NCBI GenBank assembly: GCA_030252795.1
Contig: CP127080.1
Span: forward strand, 1,004,501-1,068,500
Source of the DNA: Porticoccaceae bacterium LTM1
GTDB taxonomy: Bacteria > Pseudomonadota > Gammaproteobacteria > Pseudomonadales > Porticoccaceae
DNA length: 64,000 nt
Reading direction: 5' to 3'
Positions 55,494 through 64,000 of this stretch are shown here, piece by piece (position 1 is the stretch's first letter; each line of letters opens with the position of its first letter). The notes below the pieces were generated by a model. The model saw only the letters and a list, made by a program, of their open reading frames with translations. It did not search any database and had not been told where the DNA came from. Both the position numbers and the translations under genes were made by a program.

Positions 55494-57620
55494 TTAAAAA
55501 CGCCAGTTAGCCGACAGGTTGTAGTTGCGTGGTGCGGCGTACCAGGCTTGCTCGTATTTCACCGAGCTGAAGTACTTTTCATCGGTCAGGTTATCGATAT
55601 TCAGTTCCAGGGAGATGTTGTCAGTGATGTCGTAGCTGGCATAACTGCCAAGCACCACATAGCTCTCTTGGCTGATGCGACCAAAACTTGATACAAAATA
55701 GATATCATCTTGCCAGCGAGCCGACATTCCAAACTTTAATTTGGAGAGGGTAGATGGATTCCAGGTTGCCAGTAGCTTGACAGTATTTCTTGGAATAAAA
55801 GTACGTGCGTCGTTGCCGTCGGGGTCCTTCATATCGAGATGGGTAATACCCGCCTGTACTTTCACTTCGTCGCTAATGTATCCGGAAATCTCTAGCTCAA
55901 CCCCTTCAGATTCAACATTAATTCCCCTGTAAATCGCATAGGTGAAGTCGTCGCTGTAGTCATCATCATCAATACCGTCGCCGTCAGTACGTTCCTTGAA
56001 CTCTTGGAGATTGGATTGCTGGGTGCGGAAAAACGCCAGGCTCGCCAATACATTATTGGCGAATGATTTTTTAAGGCCTATTTCATAGGACTTTCCTTCG
56101 GCAGATCCCAGTGACTGCAGATTTTCTCCCAGTACATATTGGGGTTGGTAAATGTCGCTGTAACTGGCGTATGCGTTCAGTCCATCGATAATTTCCTAGG
56201 TCACTCCCATATAGGGGCTGCTGCCATTCACTGTAGCATCGGTGGATAAACCATAGCTGACTCCTTCATTCTCGTACTGAACGGAATTTACCCCCAGGAT
56301 CAGGTTCACCTGATCGGACAGGGCTAGTCTTACGGATCCGTAAATACGATCGAGGTTTATATCCTCGTGGGCGGACATGTAAGGTTCATCCCAGCTGGGG
56401 CGAGCCACCTCACTGCCAGTCCAGCCTGGAAATGCCGGCATAGCAGTAAATCCATCGAGCGCGGAATGGGCAAATGATTCTGAATCGCTTTTTGCAGAGC
56501 TGATGCCCAGTTGGAGTTCATGTTGCAACCCCCACGCATAGAAGCTCCCCTTCAGGCTGGCGTCCAGGATCAGGTTTTCCTTTTCTACATCATATTTGCC
56601 GGGGTAACTGAGCATACCCAGACCTGTTTCAGGGTCGAGGCCGGTATTCCAATAGACATAAAAGAGTTCAGAGTTTTCGGTGTAATCGGTTTGGGTGGCA
56701 CTGGCAGTGAGGTGCCAGTCGCCATTAATCTGCCAGCCCAGCTCTATAAAAGTTTCTTCGGCTTCGGTGTTCCAGTAACTCCAATCCATGGCGGAGGTGG
56801 TAGATACATCGTAATCGGCCTGAGTGCCGTCGCTGTAAATTACCGGTAAGGCCCCCCACAAAACACCGTCGCTGTTGTTGTTCTGGTGGGTGTAGCTAAC
56901 AGCCAAGGTGAGGTTATTGCTGATTTGGCCATCCACCATGAGATAGGCAATCTGGCGATCATTACTGTAGAGGTCCAGCCAGCTCTCCTTGTCCTGGTTG
57001 ACGCCTACTAGGCGAGCGGCCCAGCTACCGGATTCGGTAAGGGGAGTGGATATATCAATCACTGCTCGGCGGTTATTCCAATCGCCTGCGGTAAATTTTG
57101 TTGAGCCGGTGAGCTCATTGGTGGGGCGTTTGCGTGCGTAATTGATGGTTCCGGATGGGTTCCCTAGGCCGGTTATCAGGCCGTTTGAACCTCGTATCAC
57201 TTCTACTCTGTCATAAATGGCAGTGTCGATATCGCCCACCAGCAGGGTGCCGAAAGGCATGCCAATCCCATCAATATGCATGCTGGTGATATCAAAGCCC
57301 CTGGCGTTGTAATAAGTGCGATCTGTCTCAGCCGAGTCCACATTTATCCCGGCGACCATTTTCAGAAGGCTATTGATATCGACAAGAGCGAAGTCGTTAA
57401 TGGTTTCAGAATCAACAATGGTAAGGGATTGAGGGGTTTCGTAAACGCTCAGGTCCAGACCAGTGGCTCCCTTGCTCTTACGATCCTGACGAATATCTGT
57501 AATTACCATTTCTTCAATACTGCTGGATGAGTTGGGCTCATTGGCATAGGTGAATGGTGTCGCCAGCATGGCAGCGGTGGAGATCAGTAGCTTGGCATCA
57601 ATGCACGGTGTTTTTTTCAT
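55494..57620 (-). pseudogene. TonB-dependent siderophore receptor interrupted by one in-frame amber codon
   Basis: The frame runs unbroken from the ATG at 57620 to the stop at 55494 (709 codons) except for a TAG at 56196-56198 (codon 475). The surrounding protein reads SPYMGVT-stop-EIIDGLNAYASYS, where receptors of the FhuE/FpvA class commonly have an aromatic residue; a single-base change from TAT or TAC would explain it. The N-terminal half has a signal peptide, TonB box (EEMVITDI), plug (VDINSLLKMVAGINV, VEVIRGSNGLITGLGNPSG) and the C-terminal half ends with the barrel's aromatic end (LSANWRF). It may be a recent pseudogene, a read error or a suppressed stop. A Fur box lies 60 bases upstream. 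Confidence 0.85.
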
Positions 57621-57668
57621 TTCTGTTTCCTCTGAAGGTATCGGGCTGTGAGGAATGCTAACAAAGTA

Positions 57669-57707
57669 AAATGCAAATAGGAATCATTATCATTAATATT
57701 TGCATTT
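57669..57707. promoter_or_regulatory. Fur box inside an 11-bp inverted repeat upstream of the siderophore receptor
   Basis: On the receptor strand the core reads AATGATAATGATTCCTATT, close to the Fur consensus GATAATGATAATCATTATC in hexamer form. It is flanked by AAATGCAAATA (57669-57679) and TATTTGCATTT (57697-57707), exact complements of each other. It sits about 50-90 bases before the receptor ATG. Iron-repressed expression of the receptor and PepSY genes is expected. Confidence 0.72.
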
Positions 57708-57806
57708 ATTGCTGGGGGGTATGCATGTTCATTTGGGATATCGGGATGGTGGGGCGCGTAAATGTCTATACTTTGTGCAAATAAGTGATAACCATGCGGG
57801 GTGTTT

Positions 57807-58052
57807 ATGCGTTTAATTTTCTTACTGATCGCACTGATGCTGGTGGGTACACTGATTTCCAGATACCTGAATCAGACAATGGATAGCGGTGTGGTTACTA
57901 CACCAACTCCCATGGAGCGAGCCGGTGGGGTTGAGGAGAGTACAGGCTCAAGCAGTCAGCCAGTGTTTACTGGATCAATGGAGAAGGCTCGTGGTGTGGA
58001 GGATACATTGAAGGCGGCAACGGAGCGTCGAAAGGAAGAGGCGGATAAATAA
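57807..58052 (+). CDS. Small single-helix membrane protein, unknown function
   Basis: This 81-residue protein has one N-terminal hydrophobic helix (about 2-18, RLIFLLIALMLVGTLIS). A polar tail follows with two similar segments, PMERAGGVEEST and SMEKARGVEDTL. ATG 57807 follows GGGGT by 5 bases; a GTG at 57801 is less likely. It reads away from the siderophore receptor and ends before a bidirectional terminator. I do not recognise a family. Confidence 0.6.
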   Translation: MRLIFLLIALMLVGTLISRYLNQTMDSGVVTTPTPMERAGGVEESTGSSSQPVFTGSMEKARGVEDTLKAATERRKEEADK

Positions 58053-58073
58053 AGCCAGGATTTTTTAAGTATA

Positions 58074-58110
58074 AAAAAACGGGCACCAAATTTTTGGTGC
58101 CCGTTTTTTG
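58074..58110. terminator. Bidirectional intrinsic terminator
   Basis: A 17-bp near-perfect stem, with AAAAAACGGGCACCAAA on the left and TTTGGTGCCCGTTTTTT on the right around 2 T, has A-run and T-run ends. It can end the + strand small gene and the - strand receptor gene at 58122. Confidence 0.9.
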
Positions 58111-58121
58111 TTTTTGATTAA

Positions 58122-60605
58122 CTAGAATTTAACGTTGGCTCTCAGGTAATACTCCCTACCCGCCAGTGAGAAGGGCACTGTGGCCCAGCCGTAGCGGAAT
58201 CCAAGTTCAGGGAATGGGAAACCGTTGGCGCCCCAATCTTCCGGGTAAGTATTAAACAGGTTAAGAACGCCTGCTGACAGTTTTACCTTCTCAGTAAGAT
58301 TCCAGATACCGGTTAAATCCACGAGGTTTTCTGCATCCCAGGTGTTGGGCAGTGAGCCATAACCGGAGCTGCTGACCTCACCAAAGTGGGTTATGCGAAG
58401 GGTAGAGGACCATCTGTCGGCATTGTAAGTGGCAGAGACGGTTCCCCGCTCTCCGGGTTGGCCATCAGTAAGTAGCAGTTTCAGACTTTCGTTAAACACC
58501 ACGCTGTCCGGAACGATTGAAGACGAGGTGTTTACTCCGGTTACTTTGGTGTTGTTGAAGTGCAATGTTGCTTCCAGTGTCAGGCTGTTACCGCTGTTGA
58601 GGTAAAGGTTCCAGGAGTTCACCCAGTCCATGCCGGTTGTTTCAGTATCGATGGCATTGGTGAAAATCGATACGTTAGCAACGCCGTCCAAAAGCTGCCC
58701 AGGGGCATCATTGGCATCAAAGATAGCGTCGACAGCAGCGTTTAATCCTCGAGAGATATTGCCGGAGTAAACGATTCGATCCTCAATGTCGATTCGATAC
58801 ACATCCAGTGTGCTGGTCCAGGTGTCACCGGTGTAGGTGATACCCATACTGTAGTTATCCGAGGTCTCTTCTTTCAGTTTGGTGAAGCCAAAGTCACCTG
58901 CAAGGGAAGAGTCCGGCCGCAAGGTTACCAGGTCAGCTAACACTCCGTTATCCAGTGAAATGGAGCGCTGGGTAAAGTGTTTTTGTTGAACCCCGGGAGC
59001 TCGGAAGCCCGTTGAAACCGCACCGCGAACAGCTACTTGTGGGCTCAGCTCATAACGGCCGCTGATTTTTCCGTTGGTGGTTGAACCAAAGTCCGAATAG
59101 TGCTCGTATCGAACCGCTGCACCCATGGTAAATCGATCGGTAAAGGTGCTCTCAACATCGACATAGAATGCCCAGCTGTCCCGGTCGGTATCAATCACCA
59201 TGTCAGGGCTATAACCCTGGAATCCCTGCATGCCGGGAACGGTTGTACCGTTCACGATTTCACCGTCAACCAGGTATTCGCAGGTTAACGGGTTTTTGCC
59301 AGGGTCAGTTGAGTTTTCAAAATTTTCATCACACAAAACCGGTCCGCGGTTGTAGGAGACCGGATCGCCGGCTTCCTGTTCATAACCGTCTTCCCGGTAT
59401 TCAACACCCATAGCCAGTGTTGTTCCGAGGTTGATGTCCAGAGAGCGAACGGCGTCAAAATTGAAAGTGGTCTGGTGGGTAATCAGGGCACCGTCATAGG
59501 CCATTGTCGGGCTGTCGACGCCATAACTTGCGTTTAATGAATTGGTGTTTCTGAATTCAAAGCGGTTTTCACCCCAGATGTAACTAATATCCATATTCCA
59601 TTCACCGGAGACGAAGCTGTACCCAAAGCCAAGGGACTCATCCTCGGTCTCGGTACCAAGTCCCGGGGTAACCCCGGCCGGAAATAGATCGGACCAGACG
59701 CGACTGTCACTTGGGCCACGGTAGAACCCCAGTGATTCACCTTCTTTCTTGGTGTATCCACCAAAAGCGTAGAATTCGCCATCACCTACAGGTGCCTTGA
59801 AGTTAGCCCACAGGGAGTCACTGCTGGTTTCTGCTTCCCCATGCAAAACCAGCTGCCTGACGGTCGGGCTGTCACCAAACCAGTCAGTGGGATTGGCCCG
59901 GTTAAATCCATCATCATCGACATATTCATAGGTGATATTCAAGGTCGCATCGTTGTCGAACAAGAACCCGTAATTAATACCAGCGGTAATGGTATCGCCG
60001 TCACCTTTACTGGTTTCTCCGTATTGAATCCAGGCATCACCACCTTCAGTATCTTTCAGGATGATGTTCATCACCCCGGCAATTGCATCGGAGCCGTATT
60101 GGGCTGCCGCCCCGTCGCGCAGGATTTCTACTCGAGCGATGGCCGATAATGGAATAGCACTTAAATCAGTGCCCGCAGATCCACGTCCGACGTTTTCCTG
60201 TACGGCAATCAATGCCTGCTGGTGGCGCCGCTTACCATTAACAAGCACCAGCGTTTGGTCCGGAGCCATGCTTCTCAGGGTGGCGGGACGCATCAGGTCC
60301 TGGCCGTCTGCTGTCGGTGGGTTGCTCAGGTTAAAAGAGGGAGCCAGCTTGCGCAGCATATCTACAGTATCTGTCGCTCCAGAGCTTTGAATGGTGTTTT
60401 CCGAGATTACATCAACCGGCACAAGGCTTTCGGCAACGGTACGACCCTTGGCACGTGTGCCGACCGAAACAACTTCGTCGATGATTTCATTTTTTTTCTT
60501 TGCAGTATTTTCTTCCGCAAAAACCTGAGTTGAGGCAGTGAACGACAGCGAGGTTATAATCGCTATCGAGAGTGGGTTCCGCAAAGGCAAAGTTTTGTAA
60601 CTCAT
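58122..60605 (-). CDS. TonB-dependent outer-membrane receptor
   Basis: The 827-residue protein has a signal peptide (to about 32, VFA-EEN), a TonB box-like IIDEVVSVGTRA, and a plug with NGKRRHQQALI and VEILRDGAAAQYGSDAIAGVMNIIL (shown as VEILRDGAAAQYGSD). The barrel ends in the usual terminal aromatic (YLRANVKF). This plug type belongs to receptors for organic nutrients rather than classic siderophores. AAGGA 8 bases upstream sets the start at 60605; a longer frame to 60662 is unlikely. It reads divergently from tadA, and no binding-protein or permease gene is adjacent, so the substrate is open. Confidence 0.92.
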   Translation of the reverse strand: MSYKTLPLRNPLSIAIITSLSFTASTQVFAEENTAKKKNEIIDEVVSVGTRAKGRTVAESLVPVDVISENTIQSSGATDTVDMLRKLAPSFNLSNPPTADGQDLMRPATLRSMAPDQTLVLVNGKRRHQQALIAVQENVGRGSAGTDLSAIPLSAIARVEILRDGAAAQYGSDAIAGVMNIILKDTEGGDAWIQYGETSKGDGDTITAGINYGFLFDNDATLNITYEYVDDDGFNRANPTDWFGDSPTVRQLVLHGEAETSSDSLWANFKAPVGDGEFYAFGGYTKKEGESLGFYRGPSDSRVWSDLFPAGVTPGLGTETEDESLGFGYSFVSGEWNMDISYIWGENRFEFRNTNSLNASYGVDSPTMAYDGALITHQTTFNFDAVRSLDINLGTTLAMGVEYREDGYEQEAGDPVSYNRGPVLCDENFENSTDPGKNPLTCEYLVDGEIVNGTTVPGMQGFQGYSPDMVIDTDRDSWAFYVDVESTFTDRFTMGAAVRYEHYSDFGSTTNGKISGRYELSPQVAVRGAVSTGFRAPGVQQKHFTQRSISLDNGVLADLVTLRPDSSLAGDFGFTKLKEETSDNYSMGITYTGDTWTSTLDVYRIDIEDRIVYSGNISRGLNAAVDAIFDANDAPGQLLDGVANVSIFTNAIDTETTGMDWVNSWNLYLNSGNSLTLEATLHFNNTKVTGVNTSSSIVPDSVVFNESLKLLLTDGQPGERGTVSATYNADRWSSTLRITHFGEVSSSGYGSLPNTWDAENLVDLTGIWNLTEKVKLSAGVLNLFNTYPEDWGANGFPFPELGFRYGWATVPFSLAGREYYLRANVKF

Positions 60606-60667
60606 AGTGGTATCCTTATAAGTGATCAAACTCAAACGCGGGCTGGTGGCACTCAAAATCACCCAGC

Positions 60668-60684
60668 CGATAACAGGGTTATCG
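60668..60684. promoter_or_regulatory. Operator-like dyad CGATAAC-N3-GTTATCG between receptor and tadA
   Basis: A perfect 7-bp dyad with AGG in the middle lies 29 bases before tadA and about 63 before the receptor start. It could be the binding site of an unidentified regulator of either gene. Confidence 0.3.
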
Positions 60685-60712
60685 TTTTCAGCATAGCAGT
60701 GGATTTGGAATT

Positions 60713-61195
60713 GTGACAGAAACGTTATCTATCGATGCGGATCATGAAATCTTTATGCAGAGGGCTCTGGAGCTGGCTGCGGAGGCCGAAAAAGAGGGCG
60801 AGGTGCCGGTTGGGGCTGTGTTAGTTAAGGATGGCCAGATAATCGGTGAGGGCTGGAATCGGCCGATTGTCAGCCACGACCCTACCGCACACGCTGAGGT
60901 GGTGGCGATGCGTAATGCTGCTGAACTGGGTCAGAACTACCGTCTGACCGGCAGTACCATGTATGTCACCATTGAACCATGCACCATGTGTGTGGGTGCC
61001 ATGATTCATGCCAGGGTGGCACATGTTATTTTTGGTGCAATAGAACCCAGGGCCGGTGCTGTCTGTTCTCACTTGAAGCTATTGGAAAACGATCACTACA
61101 ACCATCGCATCAGCTGGCAGGGCGGAGTGATGGCAGAGCAATGTCGGGAAATTATTTCCGGTTTTTTTCGTAAGAAGCGCAACGCGCAAAAGTGA
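60713..61195 (+). CDS. tadA: tRNA-specific adenosine deaminase TadA
   Basis: TadA converts the wobble adenosine A34 of tRNA-Arg(ACG) to inosine. The deaminase zinc site is HAEVVAM with PCTMCVGAM. The product is 160 residues. The start is GTG 60713 with a weak ribosome site. It is convergent with mltF (10 bases between stops), as in many gammaproteobacteria, where tadA, mltF and purL lie together. Confidence 0.93.
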   Translation: MTETLSIDADHEIFMQRALELAAEAEKEGEVPVGAVLVKDGQIIGEGWNRPIVSHDPTAHAEVVAMRNAAELGQNYRLTGSTMYVTIEPCTMCVGAMIHARVAHVIFGAIEPRAGAVCSHLKLLENDHYNHRISWQGGVMAEQCREIISGFFRKKRNAQK

Positions 61196-61204
61196 TATTC
61201 ACCG

Positions 61205-62686
61205 TCAGAGCGACAGTGGTGCAATCCATTCCAATGGGTCTTGATCAAACGCTTCCTGTTGTTTTTTCTGGCGATCCAGTTCCAATGTGCGCCATTGCAG
61301 AATATCCCGATAGTGGCGAATATTCTGAACATATGAAGCCGCTTCACGACCACGGGCAAATCGGTATTTAAGTGTGCTGTAGTACTTTTTCTGTTCCAAC
61401 AATGGCAGGTGCTCTTGTACATCATTCCAGAGATCCGGATCTTTGCCTTCACGCTCGGTCAGTACTCGCGCATCCTCCAGGTGTCCAAAACCAATGTTGT
61501 AAGCAGCCAGTGCCAGCCAGGTTCGATCTGGCTCGGAAATTCGTTCGGGGATGCGATCGCGAGTTTTCAGGAAGTACTGTGCTCCCGCCCACAAGCTTTG
61601 CTCAGGGTTCAACCGGTCAGTAATGCCCATCTCATCGGCAGTGGGCAGGGTCAACATCATTAATCCACGTACCCCGGTAGGGGATTTGGCGCGAGCGTTC
61701 CAATGGGATTCCTGATAGGCAATCGCTGCCAATAAGTGCCAATCCATATTGAAAGTGTCCGCCACCTCGCGAAACATTGGCTCATATTTTGGTAAACGGG
61801 TTTCTACACGACTCATAAAAAGCTGTGATCCGGCAACACTGAATTCATCCACATGATCAAAAAACTGACGCTTCAGTCGTTCCAGTTCACCGCTGTTTTC
61901 CATCCGTTCCAGATAGTCATTGGCGGCATCCAGCAAGCTGGTATCGCCATTTCTTGGGAATGCCCAAGCCACCGGTTGCTCGCCGGAGATATCAAATGCG
62001 GGGCGTGCCTTTGGGTAAATGCCTCGATTCACCAGATAGGCCAGGGAGTCGACTACTGAATATTCGGCGCTGCCAGAGTGAACCATCTCCATCAGCTCCA
62101 GCATATCGGCAGCGGGGTAGGGTTCCCAATTCAGGGATGGGTTGCTTTCTTTAAGCTCCATCATGCGCTCACTGTGGGCGCTGTGGTCAATTACCAGAAG
62201 GCGGCCATCGGGGTTTAGTTCATCCAGGCTGCGGGGACGGCCTGTGCCCAGCTGGTAGAGAAGCGTTTGGCTGGTGGTGACAAAGGGCTGGCTGAACCTG
62301 GCGATTTGTTGGCGCCTGGGGGTGACAGTCAGCCCGGCTGCGGCAAAATCACCGTTAGGCCCGCCAAGTGAAATATTGACGCCGTTAAGAGTGTCGCGCA
62401 GAGTAACATCCAGCTCTACGCCGAGCTCCTCGGCAAATCCTTTGGCGAGAAGATACTCGAATCCAGTGTAACCCTTGGCGTTTTCATAGTAAGTGATAGG
62501 GCCGGCAGTGGTTATCATTCTTAGCGCGCCGCGCTCTTTGATAATTTCCAGCCTGGACATTGGCTGGCTGCTTTTCAGGAGGCTACTGGCGAAAATTAAC
62601 GGTGGGAGTATCACCAGAATGTGAACAGCCCGCTTCAAAGAAGCTCGTCGTCGCTGTTGTTGCTGTCGGCGCAGGGCTGTTGGCAT
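61205..62686 (-). CDS. mltF: Membrane-bound lytic murein transglycosylase F
   Basis: MltF cleaves peptidoglycan glycan chains to 1,6-anhydro ends. Residues 20-40 are a signal or membrane anchor. About 45-265 form an SBP_bac_3-type regulatory domain (GALRMITTAGPITYY). About 290-460 form the SLT catalytic domain with AYQESHWNARAKSPTGVRG, where the Glu of QES is catalytic. The product is 493 residues. The N-terminal arginine-rich stretch is unusual but common near the membrane start. Divergent to purL, a conserved arrangement. Confidence 0.93.
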   Translation of the reverse strand: MPTALRRQQQQRRRASLKRAVHILVILPPLIFASSLLKSSQPMSRLEIIKERGALRMITTAGPITYYENAKGYTGFEYLLAKGFAEELGVELDVTLRDTLNGVNISLGGPNGDFAAAGLTVTPRRQQIARFSQPFVTTSQTLLYQLGTGRPRSLDELNPDGRLLVIDHSAHSERMMELKESNPSLNWEPYPAADMLELMEMVHSGSAEYSVVDSLAYLVNRGIYPKARPAFDISGEQPVAWAFPRNGDTSLLDAANDYLERMENSGELERLKRQFFDHVDEFSVAGSQLFMSRVETRLPKYEPMFREVADTFNMDWHLLAAIAYQESHWNARAKSPTGVRGLMMLTLPTADEMGITDRLNPEQSLWAGAQYFLKTRDRIPERISEPDRTWLALAAYNIGFGHLEDARVLTEREGKDPDLWNDVQEHLPLLEQKKYYSTLKYRFARGREAASYVQNIRHYRDILQWRTLELDRQKKQQEAFDQDPLEWIAPLSL

Positions 62687-62911
62687 AAAGAGAGTGTAGT
62701 TAATTTATAAGTAATTGGTTGACTCTCATGGTGTTGAGAGTGGCAGCGTAGAGTAGCAAAAAAACAAAACTGTGGCAGTCCCGACCAATTTTTGTCTATC
62801 TTGAGTTGAAAACTGCCAAATGCCACTTGTTTCCGGTACAATTGCCGCCTTTCTTATACCCTGAATGCAAGGGCCCTGGCCCTACTGACACTCCTACTGA
62901 GAGACCATCGA

Positions 62912-64000
62912 ATGCTGATCCTCCGTGGCGCCCCGGCACTGTCCGATTTCCGCAAACAAAAACTCCTCGCCAACCTGACTGAACAGGTGGCCGAAGTCAC
63001 TTCAGTCTACGCTGACTTTATTCACTTCGCTGAGGTGGATGGTGAGCTGTCGGCTACACAGCTCGACACCCTGAACGCGTTGCTGACCTACGGCCCCAAA
63101 ACCACCGGCGAGTCGCCTGATGGAGAGCTGTTTCTGGTTGTGCCGCGTCCCGGCACTATTTCACCATGGTCCTCAAAAGCGACTGATATCGCCCATAACG
63201 CCGGCCTGAGTAATGTGCTGCGCCTGGAGCGCGGTATTGCCTATTACGTTAAAACCGACGGTCCGGTAGATCGCGACGAACTGGCGGCGCTTCTGCACGA
63301 TCGCATGGTGGAAGCGGTATTTGGCAGTTTGGAAGCCGGTGAGAAACTGTTCCGCCACGAAACCCCCAAGCCGATGGAGTCAGTTGATGTGCTCGGCGGC
63401 GGTCGTCCTGCGCTGGAGAAGGCCAATGTCGAGTTAGGTCTGGCATTGGCAGAAGACGAAATTGATTATCTGGTGGAGAGCTTCATTAATCTGCAGCGCA
63501 ACCCCACCGACGTTGAACTGATGATGTTTGCGCAGGCCAACTCAGAGCACTGCCGCCACAAAATCTTTAACGCTTCCTGGACACTGGACGGCGAAGAGAT
63601 GCCGCGCTCGCTGTTCAAGATGATCAAAAATACTTACGAACAGGGCGGTGAAAATGTGCTGTCGGCCTACGCCGACAACGCGTCTGTAATCGTTGGTACC
63701 AAGGCCGGTCGTTTCTACCCTGATCCGCAAACCAAGCAGTACGGTTTCAGCCACGAAGACATTCACATTCTGATGAAGGTGGAAACTCACAACCACCCGA
63801 CTGCGATCGCTCCATTCCCGGGAGCCGGTACCGGCTCTGGTGGTGAAATTCGCGACGAAGGTGCGGTAGGCCGTGGCTCCAAACCAAAAGTTGGCTTGAC
63901 CGGCTTCACTGTTTCCAATTTACAGATTCCCGGCCACGTTCAGCCTTGGGAAAAAGATTACGGCAAACCAAACCGCATTGTGACTGCACTCGATATCATG
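62912..64000 (+). CDS. purL: Phosphoribosylformylglycinamidine synthase, 5' part (runs off the window)
   Basis: PurL converts FGAR to FGAM in purine synthesis using glutamine and ATP. The frame is open from ATG 62912 to the window end (363 codons). The N-terminal PurS-like domain starts [18 protein letters not shown]. The linker region [16 protein letters not shown], the AIR-synthase motif [31 protein letters not shown] (read in parts: [15 protein letters not shown] and [11 protein letters not shown]) is present. The full protein is about 1290 residues. It reads divergently from mltF across a 225-base gap. Confidence 0.96.
   Translation, partial: MLILRGAPALSDFRKQKLLANLTEQVAEVTSVYADFIHFAEVDGELSATQLDTLNALLTYGPKTTGESPDGELFLVVPRPGTISPWSSKATDIAHNAGLSNVLRLERGIAYYVKTDGPVDRDELAALLHDRMVEAVFGSLEAGEKLFRHETPKPMESVDVLGGGRPALEKANVELGLALAEDEIDYLVESFINLQRNPTDVELMMFAQANSEHCRHKIFNASWTLDGEEMPRSLFKMIKNTYEQGGENVLSAYADNASVIVGTKAGRFYPDPQTKQYGFSHEDIHILMKVETHNHPTAIAPFPGAGTGSGGEIRDEGAVGRGSKPKVGLTGFTVSNLQIPGHVQPWEKDYGKPNRIVTALDIM

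Noticed and set aside
55494-56048. Separate small gene from the second part of the siderophore receptor
   Set aside because: It is the in-frame continuation of the receptor after a single TAG and has no start signal of its own, so I merged both parts into one pseudogene.

Overview
The window reads as a marine gammaproteobacterium, probably close to Cellvibrionales or Pseudomonadales. The reasons are the mucC/rseC-mucD-lepA-lepB-DUF4845-rnc-era-recO-acpS gene order, an AlgP-like histone H1-like protein, a DUF5062 protein, several TonB-dependent receptors and a sulfatase. Base composition looks balanced in the housekeeping blocks and more AT-rich in the accessory blocks (about 27-32 kb and 47-57 kb). 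I saw no rRNA, tRNA, CRISPR array, integrase or intact insertion sequence.

Layout. (1) 1-14.5 kb, housekeeping on the + strand: end of rseC/mucC, mucD protease, lepA, lepB, DUF4845, rnc, era, recO, acpS (no pdxJ between the last two), relA, mazG, adk, hemH, algP-like gene, tsaB, uppP, a beta-hydroxyacid dehydrogenase and trpS. (2) 17.3-26.3 kb: a minus-strand glutathione-dependent formaldehyde operon (frmA, a DMT-family exporter, fghA), bioA, a DUF547 protein, ttcA, a YheS-type ABC-F ATPase and a small lysozyme-fold-like protein. (3) 26.6-41.4 kb, accessory: a macrodomain protein, DUF5062, a relic of an amino-acid-binding protein, gltS with a TAXI-type solute-binding lipoprotein, a LysR regulator, and a + strand run of TonB receptor, M14 carboxypeptidase lipoprotein, fold-III PLP decarboxylase, gamma-glutamyltransferase and a CapA-like metallophosphatase. 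(4) 41.4-47 kb: EF-G-like GTPase, guaB, guaA. (5) 47.5-57.7 kb, accessory: sulfatase, eight-haem cytochrome-TPR lipoprotein, phospholipase-D-like lipoprotein, YbaY-META lipoprotein, PepSY membrane protein, and a siderophore receptor interrupted by one in-frame amber codon below a Fur box. (6) 57.8-64 kb: small membrane protein, another TonB receptor, tadA, mltF and the start of purL, which runs off the window.

The most interesting proposal is that 27.9-41.4 kb is an uptake and breakdown system for a glutamate-rich substrate. The receptor would import a gamma-glutamyl polymer, peptide or conjugate. The envelope M14 peptidase, GGT and CapA-like protein would process it, the TAXI lipoprotein and GltS would capture and import glutamate, and the PLP decarboxylase would act on a released amino acid. 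The flanking LysR protein would control it. The family assignments are fairly firm; the joint function is inference.

A second theme is intergenic DNA structure. Four unrelated, large, perfect or near-perfect inverted repeats lie between genes (17.28-17.36, 17.40-17.47, 20.42-20.52 and 45.20-45.33 kb). The tsaB gene appears to start with TTG inside the T-tract of an intrinsic terminator.
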